Origin: an uncultured Bacteroidia bacterium
Lineage (GTDB): Bacteria; Bacteroidota; Bacteroidia; Bacteroidales; UBA932
DNA: 46,952 nt
Assembly: GCA_902788175.1 (NCBI GenBank)
Contig: CADAJF010000016.1
Coordinates: forward strand, 1-46,952
Direction of reading: 5' to 3'
In this document: one piece after another, positions 39,609-46,952 of the stretch
Layout: every line of letters starts with the position of its first letter
How positions within the stretch are numbered: position 1 is the first letter of the stretch
Translations under genes and position numbers: made by a program
The notes under the pieces: model-generated
What the model saw: the letters and a program-made list of their open reading frames with translations, nothing else
Told to the model about the DNA's origin: nothing
The model's database searches: none

Positions 39609-40380
39609 GCTGTTTCTCGTTCTTGTCCAGGACCTCCTTGGCCAGGTTCATGTAGTTGGAGGTGCCGTTGTTCATTACATCGTAGAGGATGATGGGCTTG
39701 CCGTAGGAAGGGGCCTCGCTGAGACGGATGCTGCGCTGGATGATGGTGTCGAAGACCATTTCCTTGAAGTGCTCCCGCAGCTGGGCCACCACCTGGTTGT
39801 GTACCTTGGTGCGTCCGTCGAACATGGTCACTACAAAGCCCTCGATGGTAAGGTCCGGGTTGATCCCGTTTTGGACCAGGCGGATGGTCTGGATAAGTTT
39901 GGCCAGGCCTTCCAGGGCAAAGAATTCCGGCTGGACCGGGATCATCACTGAATCCGCTGCGGTAAGGCAGTTGACGGTGATAAAGCCCAGGGAAGGGGAG
40001 CAGTCCATGATGATGTAGTCGTAGCGGTCCTTGAGGGGCGCAAGGGCTTTTTTGAGCACGGATTCCCGCTCCGGTACGTTCTGGAGCTCGATTTCCGCGC
40101 CCACCAGGTTGATGTGGGAGGGAATCATGTGCAGTTTCTCCAGTTCTGTCTGGATAAGGGCATCCTGCGCCGAGAGCTTGCCGATAAGAATCTCATAGAG
40201 CGTGCGATGGTCGCTGTTCTCCGGGTCGAAGTTGAGGCCGGAGGTGGTGTTGGCCTGAGGGTCTGCGTCTATGATGAGGACGCTCTTTTCCAGCACGGCC
40301 AGCGATGCGGCCAGGTTGATGGCCGTGGTGGTTTTGCCCACACCGCCCTTCTGGTTGGCTATAGCGATAATTTTTCCCAT
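39601..40380 (-). CDS. parA: Chromosome-partitioning ATPase ParA/Soj
   Basis: The 259-residue ParA-type ATPase has the deviant Walker A KGGVGKTTTAINLA (~residues 11-24), the switch I region IIDADPQANTTSGL and Walker B-like YDYIIMDCSPSLGFI. It forms ATP-dependent dimers on the nucleoid that move ParB-bound origins. I chose the ATG at 40380 (MGKIIAIANQKGGVGK) because the promoter TACTTTTG lies immediately upstream; a longer ORF from 40446 reads through that promoter. Divergent from the PriA-like gene, with a 100-base shared gap. Confidence 0.95.
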   Translation of the reverse strand: MGKIIAIANQKGGVGKTTTAINLAASLAVLEKSVLIIDADPQANTTSGLNFDPENSDHRTLYEILIGKLSAQDALIQTELEKLHMIPSHINLVGAEIELQNVPERESVLKKALAPLKDRYDYIIMDCSPSLGFITVNCLTAADSVMIPVQPEFFALEGLAKLIQTIRLVQNGINPDLTIEGFVVTMFDGRTKVHNQVVAQLREHFKEMVFDTIIQRSIRLSEAPSYGKPIILYDVMNNGTSNYMNLAKEVLDKNEKQHG

Positions 40381-40387
40381 AAGACTA

Positions 40388-40419
40388 CAAAAGTAAGGAT
40401 TATTCCTTAATCCGGCAAA
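40388..40419 (-). promoter_or_regulatory. parAB promoter
   Basis: On the minus strand TTTG (complement of 40416-40419), a 20-base spacer and TACTTTTG (complement of 40388-40395) match the Bacteroidetes consensus; the parA ATG is 8 bases from the -7 element, so the leader is very short. Confidence 0.7.
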
Positions 40420-40480
40420 TATTGTTCCACAAAAAGTTCCACGCAAAGTGCCGATATTTTTTCGTATCTTCGCCCTTGCG

Positions 40481-42205
40481 ATGGAGCAGTTGTGCTACAT
40501 ACAGGTCCTGTTGCCGCTTCGCCTGGAGTGGGAACCCTATTACCTGGTGCCGGAAGAGATGACGGTGCGGGTAGGGGAGCATGTGCGCGTGGAGTTCGCC
40601 TGCAAGGACTATGTGGCGGTGGTGACAGCCGTAGGTGTGCAGCCCAGGCAGGAACTGGTTTCCCGCGTCCTGTACATCAAGGCCCGTGAGCCGGAGCTGC
40701 CCCCGGTATTCCCGGAAGAAATCCGCTTCTGGCGCACCCTGGCAGAGTATTATCTTTGTACGGCAGGGGAGGTGTACAAGGCTGCCTGCCCCGTCCGGGA
40801 GCGCAGCGGCGAGCCTCCTTCCATCCCTGAAGCCGCCGCTGGAAAGCTGGAACTTACTTCTGCCCAGGCAGCGGTGGCCGATACTTGCCGCAGCGCCTTC
40901 CAGGGCGGGAAGCCGGTCCTTCTTCGTGCCGCAGCCGGCAGGACGGAGATTTACCTGCAGCTGGCGCTGCAAACGCTTGCAGCGGGGCGCAGCGTCCTTC
41001 TCCTGGTCCCGGAAATTGCCCTTACCCGCCAGCTGGAAGAGCGCATCCGCTCCGTCATCCCGCAGGCGCTGGTTTACAACAGCGCCAAAACGGCCAAGCG
41101 CCGCGCGGCCGTGGCCGCGGCCGTCAGAGGTGGTGAGCCGTACCTGGTTCTGGGAACCCGATCGGCCCCTTTCCTGCCGCACCGGAACCTGGGGCTGGTG
41201 GTGGTGGACGAGGAACACGACCACTCCTTCAAGCAGGATTCTCCCGCTCCGCGCTACCATGCCCGCGAGAGCGCCATCATGCTCTCCCTGGTGCAGGGTG
41301 CATCGGTTCTTCTGGGCAGCGCAACCCCTTCTTTGGAATCGCTGTATAACGCTCAGAACAAAAGGTTTGTTCAGGTATATTTCAAGGAAAGCTTCAATAG
41401 TGGGAAAGCAGCCCGGATAGCCCTGATAGATACCGCCGGCGAGTACCGTAAAAAAGGGATGGCGGGCAGTTTTTCCCTCAAGCTCCTTGCCCACATGAAG
41501 GAGGCGCTTGACGGAGGGAAACAGGTGCTATTGCTGGGCCCTCGCCGCAGCAGTTTCCAGGGCCAGAAACTGGTCAGTGAAGTGCGGGAAATCTTCCCCG
41601 CTGCCAGCATCACTTTTTTGGACGAGGCGCCCAAGGCGGGGGAGCAAGGGGATATCATCATTGGCGGTGCATACCTGACCAAAGGCTTCCAGGCCAGGGA
41701 TTTGGGTCTTGTTGCCGCTGTTGCCGCGGATTCCATCCTCGCCCGCCAGGATTTCCGGGCCGACGAAAGGGCAGTCCAGGAGCTGGAACAGCTCAAAGGC
41801 CGCTGCCCGCTGGTGGTGATACAAACCCGCGAAGCCGCCCATCCTGTCTTCTCGCGCCTGGCTGCCGGGGAGGATGCCGTGGGCCCCATGCTGGAGGAGC
41901 GCCGCATAGCCTCCCTGCCGCCTTATACGCGCCTTCTGCACCTGAGCGTGAAGGATACGGATGCAGCCCGCGTGGATGCGCTTTCCCGGGAACTGGCTGC
42001 CGCTATTCCGCTTCCGCTGGTGGGGCCTTATACCCCTGCCGTGGCGGAACGTCAGCCCGGCAAGCACGTGCGGCAAATCCGCATCATGCTGCCCCGTGAC
42101 AAGGCGCTCAAAGAGCGCAAAACCCAGCTCAAGGCCCTGGTCCAGGCTTTTGAAAAAACGCATAAATACCTGGGGCACATTACTTTGGATGTGGACCCCG
42201 CTTAA
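40481..42205 (+). CDS. priA: PriA-like primosomal protein, degenerate helicase
   Basis: The 574-residue protein aligns along its length with PriA, the replication-restart helicase, but is ~150 residues shorter. Kept: the N-terminal 3'-DNA-binding domain (YIQVLLPLRLEWEPYYLVPE), motif II LGLVVVDEEHDHSFKQ, motif III LLGSATPSLESL, a motif V-like YLTKGFQARDLGLVAA and the C-terminal RIASLPPYTRLLHLSV. Changed: the P-loop reads LLRAAAGRTEIYLQ where PriA has LLxGVTGSGKTEVYL, so Lys is missing and two residues are deleted; all eight zinc-binding Cys are absent; and the QVAGRAGR motif VI is gone. It is a continuous frame, so this is loss, not frameshift. Probably a structural or DNA-binding remnant of the primosome. 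Start at ATG 40481. Confidence 0.85.
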   Translation: MEQLCYIQVLLPLRLEWEPYYLVPEEMTVRVGEHVRVEFACKDYVAVVTAVGVQPRQELVSRVLYIKAREPELPPVFPEEIRFWRTLAEYYLCTAGEVYKAACPVRERSGEPPSIPEAAAGKLELTSAQAAVADTCRSAFQGGKPVLLRAAAGRTEIYLQLALQTLAAGRSVLLLVPEIALTRQLEERIRSVIPQALVYNSAKTAKRRAAVAAAVRGGEPYLVLGTRSAPFLPHRNLGLVVVDEEHDHSFKQDSPAPRYHARESAIMLSLVQGASVLLGSATPSLESLYNAQNKRFVQVYFKESFNSGKAARIALIDTAGEYRKKGMAGSFSLKLLAHMKEALDGGKQVLLLGPRRSSFQGQKLVSEVREIFPAASITFLDEAPKAGEQGDIIIGGAYLTKGFQARDLGLVAAVAADSILARQDFRADERAVQELEQLKGRCPLVVIQTREAAHPVFSRLAAGEDAVGPMLEERRIASLPPYTRLLHLSVKDTDAARVDALSRELAAAIPLPLVGPYTPAVAERQPGKHVRQIRIMLPRDKALKERKTQLKALVQAFEKTHKYLGHITLDVDPA

Positions 42206-42217
42206 TAAACCTCTCCT

Positions 42218-42844
42218 ATGGATGCTGCCCTCACCGCTTTTTTGGAAAATGAGATCATTCCCCGTTATGCGGGCTTTGACAAGGCCCACCGGGAAGACCA
42301 TGCCCGGGCTGTGGTGGCCCGGGCGCTGGAACTGTCGGCCCACTATCCCGTGAAGGAGGAGATGGTGTTTGCGGCTGCCGCCTGCCATGACCTGGGCCTT
42401 GCCATAGACCGCAAGACGCACCACCTGGAAAGCGGGCGCATGATCCGCGAAATGGCCCCCTTGCGCCGCTGGTTTACGGAGGAAGAGATAGAGACCATCG
42501 CGCAGGCGGCGGAAGACCACCGCGCCTCGTCGGACCATGCTCCCCGCAGCATCTACGGCCGGATTGTGGCAGAGGCGGACCGCCTCATAGTCCCGCAGCA
42601 GATTATCCGCCGCACCGTGCAGTTCGGCCTGGCCAATTACCCGGACCTGGAGAAAGATGGCCACTGGCAGCGCACCCTGGCGCACTTGCATGAGAAATAC
42701 TACTACGGCGGCTATCTGCAGCTATGGATACCGGAGTCTCCCAATGCGGAAAAACTGGAGGAACTTCGCCGCATAATCAGCGACGAGCTCGCCCTGAGGG
42801 ACATCTTCGAGGCTATCTGGAAGGAAGAAACAGCGGCTTCTTGA
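42218..42844 (+). CDS. HD-domain protein (putative phosphohydrolase)
   Basis: The 208-residue protein contains an HD-type metal-dependent phosphohydrolase domain. The signature residues are His in FDKAHREDHARAVVAR, the HD pair in AAACHDLGLAID (~residues 62-73), His in EDHRASSDH and the Asp in IVAEADRLI. HD proteins of this size cleave nucleotides or nucleotide second messengers, but the substrate cannot be predicted. It starts 12 bases after the PriA-like gene and belongs to the same transcript. A 140-base gap with the hydrogenase promoter follows. Confidence 0.87.
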   Translation: MDAALTAFLENEIIPRYAGFDKAHREDHARAVVARALELSAHYPVKEEMVFAAAACHDLGLAIDRKTHHLESGRMIREMAPLRRWFTEEEIETIAQAAEDHRASSDHAPRSIYGRIVAEADRLIVPQQIIRRTVQFGLANYPDLEKDGHWQRTLAHLHEKYYYGGYLQLWIPESPNAEKLEELRRIISDELALRDIFEAIWKEETAAS

Positions 42845-42921
42845 CCGTAATTGTTTGAGGAAACGGCTTTTTTGCTAACGTTTTGTTTGTTTTTTGGCCA
42901 ATTCAGTAGGAATATACAATA

Positions 42922-42929
42922 TATTTTTG
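42922..42929 (+). promoter_or_regulatory. -7 element of the hydrogenase operon
   Basis: TATTTTTG at 42922-42929 matches TAnnTTTG, 56 bases before the hydB ATG. No clear -33 at 19-20 bases; TTTG at 42893-42896 is 25 bases away. TTGGCCAATT and TGGCCAATT flank the region. Confidence 0.5.
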
Positions 42930-42984
42930 CAGGAAAGAGAATAATTCGTAAATTCGTGGCCAATTATACACAAACTGTAAACTA

Positions 42985-44889
42985 ATGATCATCCACTCAC
43001 CCGATGCCCTTGAGGGCATCCGACAGAAGGCCATTGAAGCCCTGTCCGTCCGGGAGGCCAGTAACAACTCCAGCACCACAGAAGCTGCGGGCCTGGAGAA
43101 GGGTACGCCCCACATGCAGATTCTCTGCTGCGGCGGTACCGGTTGCAAAGCCTCCGAAAGTGCCAAGATTGTTGATAACTTCCATGCAGCGCTCAAGGCC
43201 CACGGTGTCGCCGATAAGGTAGAGGTCGTGGTTCCCGGTTGCTTCGGTTTCTGCGAGAAAGGCCCCATCGTCAAAATCGTTCCGGACAATACGTTCTATA
43301 CGTCCGTGAAGCCGGAAGACGTGGAGGAGATTGTTTCCTCGCACATTATCGGCGGCCAGAAGGTAGAGCGCCTGCTGTACCAGGATCCCGGCACCGGAGA
43401 GCACATCTCGGACTCCAAGCACATGAATTTCTACCGCAAACAGATGCGAATCGCCCTTCGCAACTGCGGTTTCATCGATCCGGAGAACATCCTGGAATAC
43501 ATTGCCCGTGACGGTTACAAGGCCCTGGCCACCAGCCTCACGCGTGAGAGCACGGATGTCCTCGCCGATATCAAAGCCTCCGGCCTTCGCGGCCGCGGCG
43601 GCGCCGGTTTCCCCACCGGCGTGAAGTGGGAGATCGCCCGCAAGTTCGACGCCCCCCAGAAATACGTCGTCTGCAACGCCGACGAAGGAGACCCGGGCGC
43701 CTTCATGGACCGTTCCATCATGGAGGGTGACCCCCATTCCGTGATCGAGGCCATGATGCTCTGCGGCTACTGCATCAACGCACACAATGGTCTTATCTAT
43801 ATCCGTGCCGAGTATCCCCTCGCTGTCCACCGCCTCCAAGTAGCCATCCGCCAGGCCCGTGAATACGGCCTGCTGGGCAAGGACATCATGGGCACGGGCT
43901 TCGACTTCGACATCGAAATCCGCTACGGCGCCGGTGCTTTTGTCTGCGGCGAGGAAACCGCCCTCATCCACTCCATGGAAGGCAAGCGCGGAGAGCCCAC
44001 CCTCAAGCCCCCGTTCCCGGCAGAGGCTGGCTACATGGGCCGTCCCACCAACGTGAACAACGTGGAGACCCTGGCCAACGTGCCGGTGATCCTCACCAAG
44101 GGCCCCCAGTGGTTCGCTTCCATCGGCACGGAAAAATCCAAGGGCACCAAGGTATTCGCCCTGGCTGGTAAGATCAACAACGTGGGCCTGATCGAAGTGC
44201 CCATGGGAACCACCCTGCGTGAGATTATCTATGATATTGGCGGCGGCGTCAAGAACGGCAAGAAGTTCAAGGCCGTCCAGACCGGCGGTCCTTCCGGCGG
44301 CTGCCTCACGGAAAAGCACCTGGACATCCCCATCGACTACGAGTCCCTGGCGGCTGCCGGCTCCATGATGGGCTCTGGCGGTATGATTGTCATGGACGAA
44401 GACGACTGCATGGTCTCCGTAGCCAAGTTCTTCCTGGAATTCACCGTGGACGAGTCCTGCGGCAAGTGCACGCCCTGCCGTATCGGCAACCGGCGCATGC
44501 TGGAAATCCTGGACCGCATTACCCAGGGCCGCGGCACCATGGAAGACCTGGATACTCTTGAGAACCTGGCCAAGGTGATCAAGGACACCGCCCTTTGCGG
44601 CCTGGGCCAGACTTCCCCCAACCCCGTGCTTTCTACCCTCGCCAACTTCCGCGAGGAATACGAGGAGCACGTAAAGGACCACATCTGCCGTGCCCGCAAG
44701 TGCAAGGACCTCCTCACGTATTCCATCGACCCTGCCAAGTGCAAGGGCTGCAGCGCCTGTGCGCGCGGCTGCCCCGCAGAGGCCATCATGGGCGAGGTGC
44801 GCAAACCTTTCGTCATCAACCCCGAAAAGTGCATCCGCTGCGGCATGTGCCTGTCCCGTTGTAAGTTTGGCGCCATTAACGTAATTTGA
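42985..44889 (+). CDS. hydB: Trimeric [FeFe] hydrogenase, NAD-binding subunit HydB (NuoF-like)
   Basis: The 634-residue subunit binds FMN and NAD(H) in an electron-bifurcating hydrogenase. An N-terminal thioredoxin-like [2Fe-2S] domain (~45-130) has ILCCGGTGCKAS and VVPGCFGFCEKG. The NuoF-type core follows: GLRGRGGAGFPTGVKWEIAR, VVCNADEGDPGAFMDRSIME, the SLBB domain, and the [4Fe-4S] site DESCGKCTPCRIGNRRMLE with TALCGLGQ. A C-terminal two-cluster ferredoxin reads CKGCSACARGCPAEAIMGEV and CIRCGMCLSRCKFGAI. This domain order is that of Thermotoga-type HydB. The hydA ATG follows the stop by two bases. Antisense ORFs across it are shadows. Confidence 0.94.
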   Translation: MIIHSPDALEGIRQKAIEALSVREASNNSSTTEAAGLEKGTPHMQILCCGGTGCKASESAKIVDNFHAALKAHGVADKVEVVVPGCFGFCEKGPIVKIVPDNTFYTSVKPEDVEEIVSSHIIGGQKVERLLYQDPGTGEHISDSKHMNFYRKQMRIALRNCGFIDPENILEYIARDGYKALATSLTRESTDVLADIKASGLRGRGGAGFPTGVKWEIARKFDAPQKYVVCNADEGDPGAFMDRSIMEGDPHSVIEAMMLCGYCINAHNGLIYIRAEYPLAVHRLQVAIRQAREYGLLGKDIMGTGFDFDIEIRYGAGAFVCGEETALIHSMEGKRGEPTLKPPFPAEAGYMGRPTNVNNVETLANVPVILTKGPQWFASIGTEKSKGTKVFALAGKINNVGLIEVPMGTTLREIIYDIGGGVKNGKKFKAVQTGGPSGGCLTEKHLDIPIDYESLAAAGSMMGSGGMIVMDEDDCMVSVAKFFLEFTVDESCGKCTPCRIGNRRMLEILDRITQGRGTMEDLDTLENLAKVIKDTALCGLGQTSPNPVLSTLANFREEYEEHVKDHICRARKCKDLLTYSIDPAKCKGCSACARGCPAEAIMGEVRKPFVINPEKCIRCGMCLSRCKFGAINVI

Positions 44890-44891
44890 TT

Positions 44892-46643
44892 ATGATTAAC
44901 CTTACTATAGACAACAGGGCCGTGAGCGTGCCCGAGGGAACTACCGTTCTGGATGCTGCTGCATCGATCGGCATCAATATTCCCGCCCTGTGCCACATGG
45001 ACCTCAAAGGTACCTGTGTGAAGAATGCCCCGGCTTCCTGCCGCATCTGCGTGGTGGAGGTGGAAGGCCGTCGCAACCTGGCCCCTTCCTGCGCTACCCT
45101 CGTGGCGGAGGGCATGGTGGTCCGCACCAACTCGGCCCGCGTAGCTAAAGCCCGCAAGACCGTTGCGGAGCTCATCCTCTCGGACCATCCCAATGACTGT
45201 CTCACCTGCGCCAAGTGCAATGACTGCGAACTCCAGAAACTGGTTACGCGCTTCAATATCCGCCGCATGACCTACAAGGGAGAGCAGTCCAGCCGCAAGA
45301 AGGAAGAGACGGTGGCCATCACCCGCAACATGGACAAGTGCATCCTGTGCCGCCGCTGCGAAACCGTTTGCAACCAGGTACAGACCGTGGGTGTGCTGGG
45401 CGCCATCCGCCGTGGCTTCGATACCACCATCGCCCCCACCTTCGACCGCATGTTCACGGAAACCGACTGCACCTATTGCGGTCAGTGCGTGGCTGTCTGT
45501 CCCACCGGCGCCCTCACGGAGCGCGACAACACGGACCGTCTCCTGGAAGACCTCTGCAACCCGGACAAGGTTGTCATCGCCCAGCCGGCACCGGCCGTTC
45601 GCGTGGGCCTGGGAGAGGAATTCGGCATGGAGCCCGGTACCATCGTCACCGGCAAGCTGGCCACTGCGCTGCGTTACCTGGGCTTTGACCATGTCTTTGA
45701 TACGGACTTTGCAGCAGACCTTACCATCATGGAAGAAGGCGCGGAAATCCTGCACCGCCTCAAGGCTTACCTGGGCGGCGACAAGAGCGTGAAACTCCCC
45801 ATCATGACTTCCTGCTGCCCGGCCTGGGTGAACTTTTATGAGCATACCTATCCGGACCTGCTGGGGTATCCTTCATCGGCCAAGTCCCCGGCGCAGATGT
45901 TTGGCGCCGTCGCCAAAACATACTGGGCCCAAAAGATGGGTATCCCCCGCGAGAAACTGGTGGTGGTTTCCATCATGCCTTGCCTCGCTAAGAAGTATGA
46001 GTGCGGCCGTGAGGAGTTCTCCGTCAACGGCAACCCGGATGTGGATTATTCCCTTTCCACCCGTGAGCTGGCACGCCTTATCAAGCGTTCCAATATAGAC
46101 TTCAAGTCCCTCCCGGATACGGATTTCGACACCCCCATGGGCGAAAGTTCCGGTGCTGCGGCCATTTTCGGCGCCACCGGCGGCGTGATGGAAGCAGCCC
46201 TGCGTACCGTGTACGAAGTCTATACCGGTAAAACCTTGCCGCGCATTGAATTCACGGATGTGCGTGGCCTGGAAGGCATCAAGGAAGCTACCATCGACCT
46301 TGCCGGCGTTCCCGTCAAGGTGTGCGTAGCCCATACCCTGGGCAACGCTCGCATCCTGATGGACAAGCTCCGCAAGGGAGAGCTGGATTACCATGTAGTG
46401 GAGGTGATGGCCTGCCCCGGCGGCTGCATCGGCGGCGCCGGCCAGCCTTACCACCACGGCAACGTGGAGATTCTCAAGGCCCGCACGCGCGCCATCTACC
46501 AGGAGGATGAAGGCAAGCCCATCCGCAAGAGCCACGAGAACCCGGACATCCAGAAACTGTACAAGGACTTCCTGGGTGAGCCGCTGGGAGAGCTCTCGGA
46601 AAAACTCCTCCATACCCATTATTTCAACAAAGCCATCAATTAG
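44892..46643 (+). CDS. hydA: [FeFe] hydrogenase catalytic subunit HydA (NAD-linked type)
   Basis: The 583-residue protein carries the H-cluster that reduces protons to H2. The three signature motifs are intact: TSCCPAWVNFYE, MPCLAKKYECGR and EVMACPGGCIGGAGQPYH. The N-terminal part has a [2Fe-2S] domain (ALCHMDLKGTC, SCRICVVEVEG), an accessory CLTCAKCNDCELQKL cluster with the His-Cys3-like region, and a two-cluster ferredoxin (CILCRRCETVCNQ, CTYCGQCVAVCPTGAL). This is the group A trimeric/bifurcating arrangement. Start ATG 44892, two bases after hydB, chosen over a TTG at 44886. The maturases hydE, hydF and hydG are not in the window. Confidence 0.96.
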   Translation: MINLTIDNRAVSVPEGTTVLDAAASIGINIPALCHMDLKGTCVKNAPASCRICVVEVEGRRNLAPSCATLVAEGMVVRTNSARVAKARKTVAELILSDHPNDCLTCAKCNDCELQKLVTRFNIRRMTYKGEQSSRKKEETVAITRNMDKCILCRRCETVCNQVQTVGVLGAIRRGFDTTIAPTFDRMFTETDCTYCGQCVAVCPTGALTERDNTDRLLEDLCNPDKVVIAQPAPAVRVGLGEEFGMEPGTIVTGKLATALRYLGFDHVFDTDFAADLTIMEEGAEILHRLKAYLGGDKSVKLPIMTSCCPAWVNFYEHTYPDLLGYPSSAKSPAQMFGAVAKTYWAQKMGIPREKLVVVSIMPCLAKKYECGREEFSVNGNPDVDYSLSTRELARLIKRSNIDFKSLPDTDFDTPMGESSGAAAIFGATGGVMEAALRTVYEVYTGKTLPRIEFTDVRGLEGIKEATIDLAGVPVKVCVAHTLGNARILMDKLRKGELDYHVVEVMACPGGCIGGAGQPYHHGNVEILKARTRAIYQEDEGKPIRKSHENPDIQKLYKDFLGEPLGELSEKLLHTHYFNKAIN

Positions 46644-46645
46644 CC

Positions 46646-46952
46646 ATGAGTGAGATAAAAGTTTCGTGTGAAGCCCTTCGCAAGGTGGAAGCCATCTGCG
46701 AAAAATTCAATAACGACCCCGGTGAACTCATTACCATTCTGCACGAGACGCAGAACACCCTGGGATACCTGCCGGAGCAGGTGCAGCGAGTGATTGCCCG
46801 CTGTCTGGGCATATCGGCCCAGAAGGTGTACGGGGTGGTTACCTTCTACTCCTTCTTCTCCATGGTGCCCAAGGGTAAGTATCCCGTGAGCGTGTGCCTG
46901 GGTACGGCCTGCTATGTGCGTGGCTCTGACAAGGTGCTGGAAGAGTTCAAGC
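46646..46952 (+). CDS. hydC: HydC/NuoE-like [2Fe-2S] subunit (3' end outside window)
   Basis: The first 102 codons show a thioredoxin-like 24-kDa NuoE-type subunit: NDPGELITILHETQNTLGYL, RCLGISAQKVYGVVTFYSFF and PVSVCLGTACYVRGSDKVLE, which contains one of the two Cys pairs for the [2Fe-2S] centre (the visible CLGTAC). The remainder, including the second Cys pair, lies beyond the window. It starts two bases after the hydA stop, completing a hydB-hydA-hydC operon; electrons pass through it between HydB and HydA. Only the N-terminal half can be judged. Confidence 0.9.
   Translation, partial: MSEIKVSCEALRKVEAICEKFNNDPGELITILHETQNTLGYLPEQVQRVIARCLGISAQKVYGVVTFYSFFSMVPKGKYPVSVCLGTACYVRGSDKVLEEFK

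Noticed and set aside
38600-40450. Full parS site near parAB
   Set aside because: I found no TGTTTCACGTGAAACA-like palindrome there or elsewhere in the window; only half-site-like sequences.
40920-42205. Frameshift or assembly error as the cause of the degenerate PriA
   Set aside because: The frame stays open throughout, residues before and after every lost motif align with PriA, and the deletions fall exactly on functional segments; still, resequencing would be the final test.
42997-44682. 561-codon minus-strand ORF opposite hydB
   Set aside because: Same shadow effect in GC-rich sequence; the plus strand encodes a clear HydB with all cluster motifs.
1-46952. tRNA, rRNA, insertion sequences, prophage
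   Set aside because: No cloverleaf-like sequence, transposase, integrase or terminal inverted repeat was recognised by eye; a tRNAscan/ISfinder run was not possible.

Overview
The window looks like a chromosomal segment from an anaerobic, GC-rich member of the Bacteroidales (Rikenellaceae / uncultured gut Bacteroidales type). Three things point there: several promoters of the Bacteroidetes form TTTG-N19/20-TAnnTTTG with no clear Shine-Dalgarno sites; typical Bacteroidales gene sets (parA-parB-DUF5683-LysM transglycosylase, TGS-type nucleoside kinase, aryl-polyene-like lipid cluster); and a trimeric [FeFe] hydrogenase, which implies fermentative H2 metabolism. I see no rRNA, tRNA, CRISPR array, insertion sequence or prophage. 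No gene-free stretch exceeds 300 bases.

Layout. (1) 1-1757: end of aconitase and NADP-type isocitrate dehydrogenase, closed by a strong terminator. (2) 1768-3321: an unknown gene and a D-2-hydroxyacid dehydrogenase, divergent. (3) 3449-6207: an ABC transporter ATPase, its permease, a YtrA-type GntR regulator and a DUF2807 lipoprotein, behind a textbook promoter that carries a candidate operator palindrome. (4) 6275-7682, minus strand: a bacterial deoxyhypusine-synthase homologue with an overlapping AraC-type HTH gene. (5) 7799-24123: a long, tightly packed plus-strand cluster resembling aryl polyene / flexirubin clusters. It contains an O-methyltransferase, two ACPs, two complete ketosynthases each followed by a shortened Cys-less partner, two hotdog proteins, an LpxL-like acyltransferase, a double flavodoxin-fold protein, an SMR-like membrane protein, a LolA-like carrier, a GT2 glycosyltransferase, a giant MMPL exporter fused to a PlsC acyltransferase, an alpha/beta hydrolase, a phenylacetate-CoA-ligase-like enzyme and a second glycerolipid-type acyltransferase. 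No ketoreductase is encoded in it. A TGS-type nucleoside kinase follows. (6) 25778-33184, minus strand: MMPL exporter, FakA, FakB (DegV), GNAT, PlsX and ACP, an apparent fatty-acid activation and transfer operon. (7) 33418-35043: an HhH plus beta-barrel outer-membrane protein next to a pair of repeated palindromes. (8) 35191-36321: hpt and adk. (9) 36330-40380, minus strand: parA, parB, DUF5683, LysM lytic transglycosylase. (10) 40481-42844: a strongly reduced PriA-like protein and an HD-domain protein. (11) 42985-46952: hydB-hydA-hydC of a trimeric, probably electron-bifurcating, [FeFe] hydrogenase, the last gene cut by the window end.

How it fits together. Regions 5 and 6 converge and both handle acyl-ACP/acyl-phosphate chemistry. 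The first probably makes and exports an acyl- or polyene-type cell-envelope lipid; the second probably phosphorylates free fatty acids (FakAB) and passes them to ACP through PlsX. The most unusual points are the PriA homologue lacking its P-loop lysine, all zinc cysteines and the last helicase motif; an 18-bp tandem repeat plus palindrome inside fakA that encodes a six-residue-repeat linker; the paired KS/Cys-less partner architecture (one partner with Gln at the Cys site); and the MMPL-PlsC-methyltransferase-like fusion. All functional calls rest on motif recognition by eye; no database search was run.
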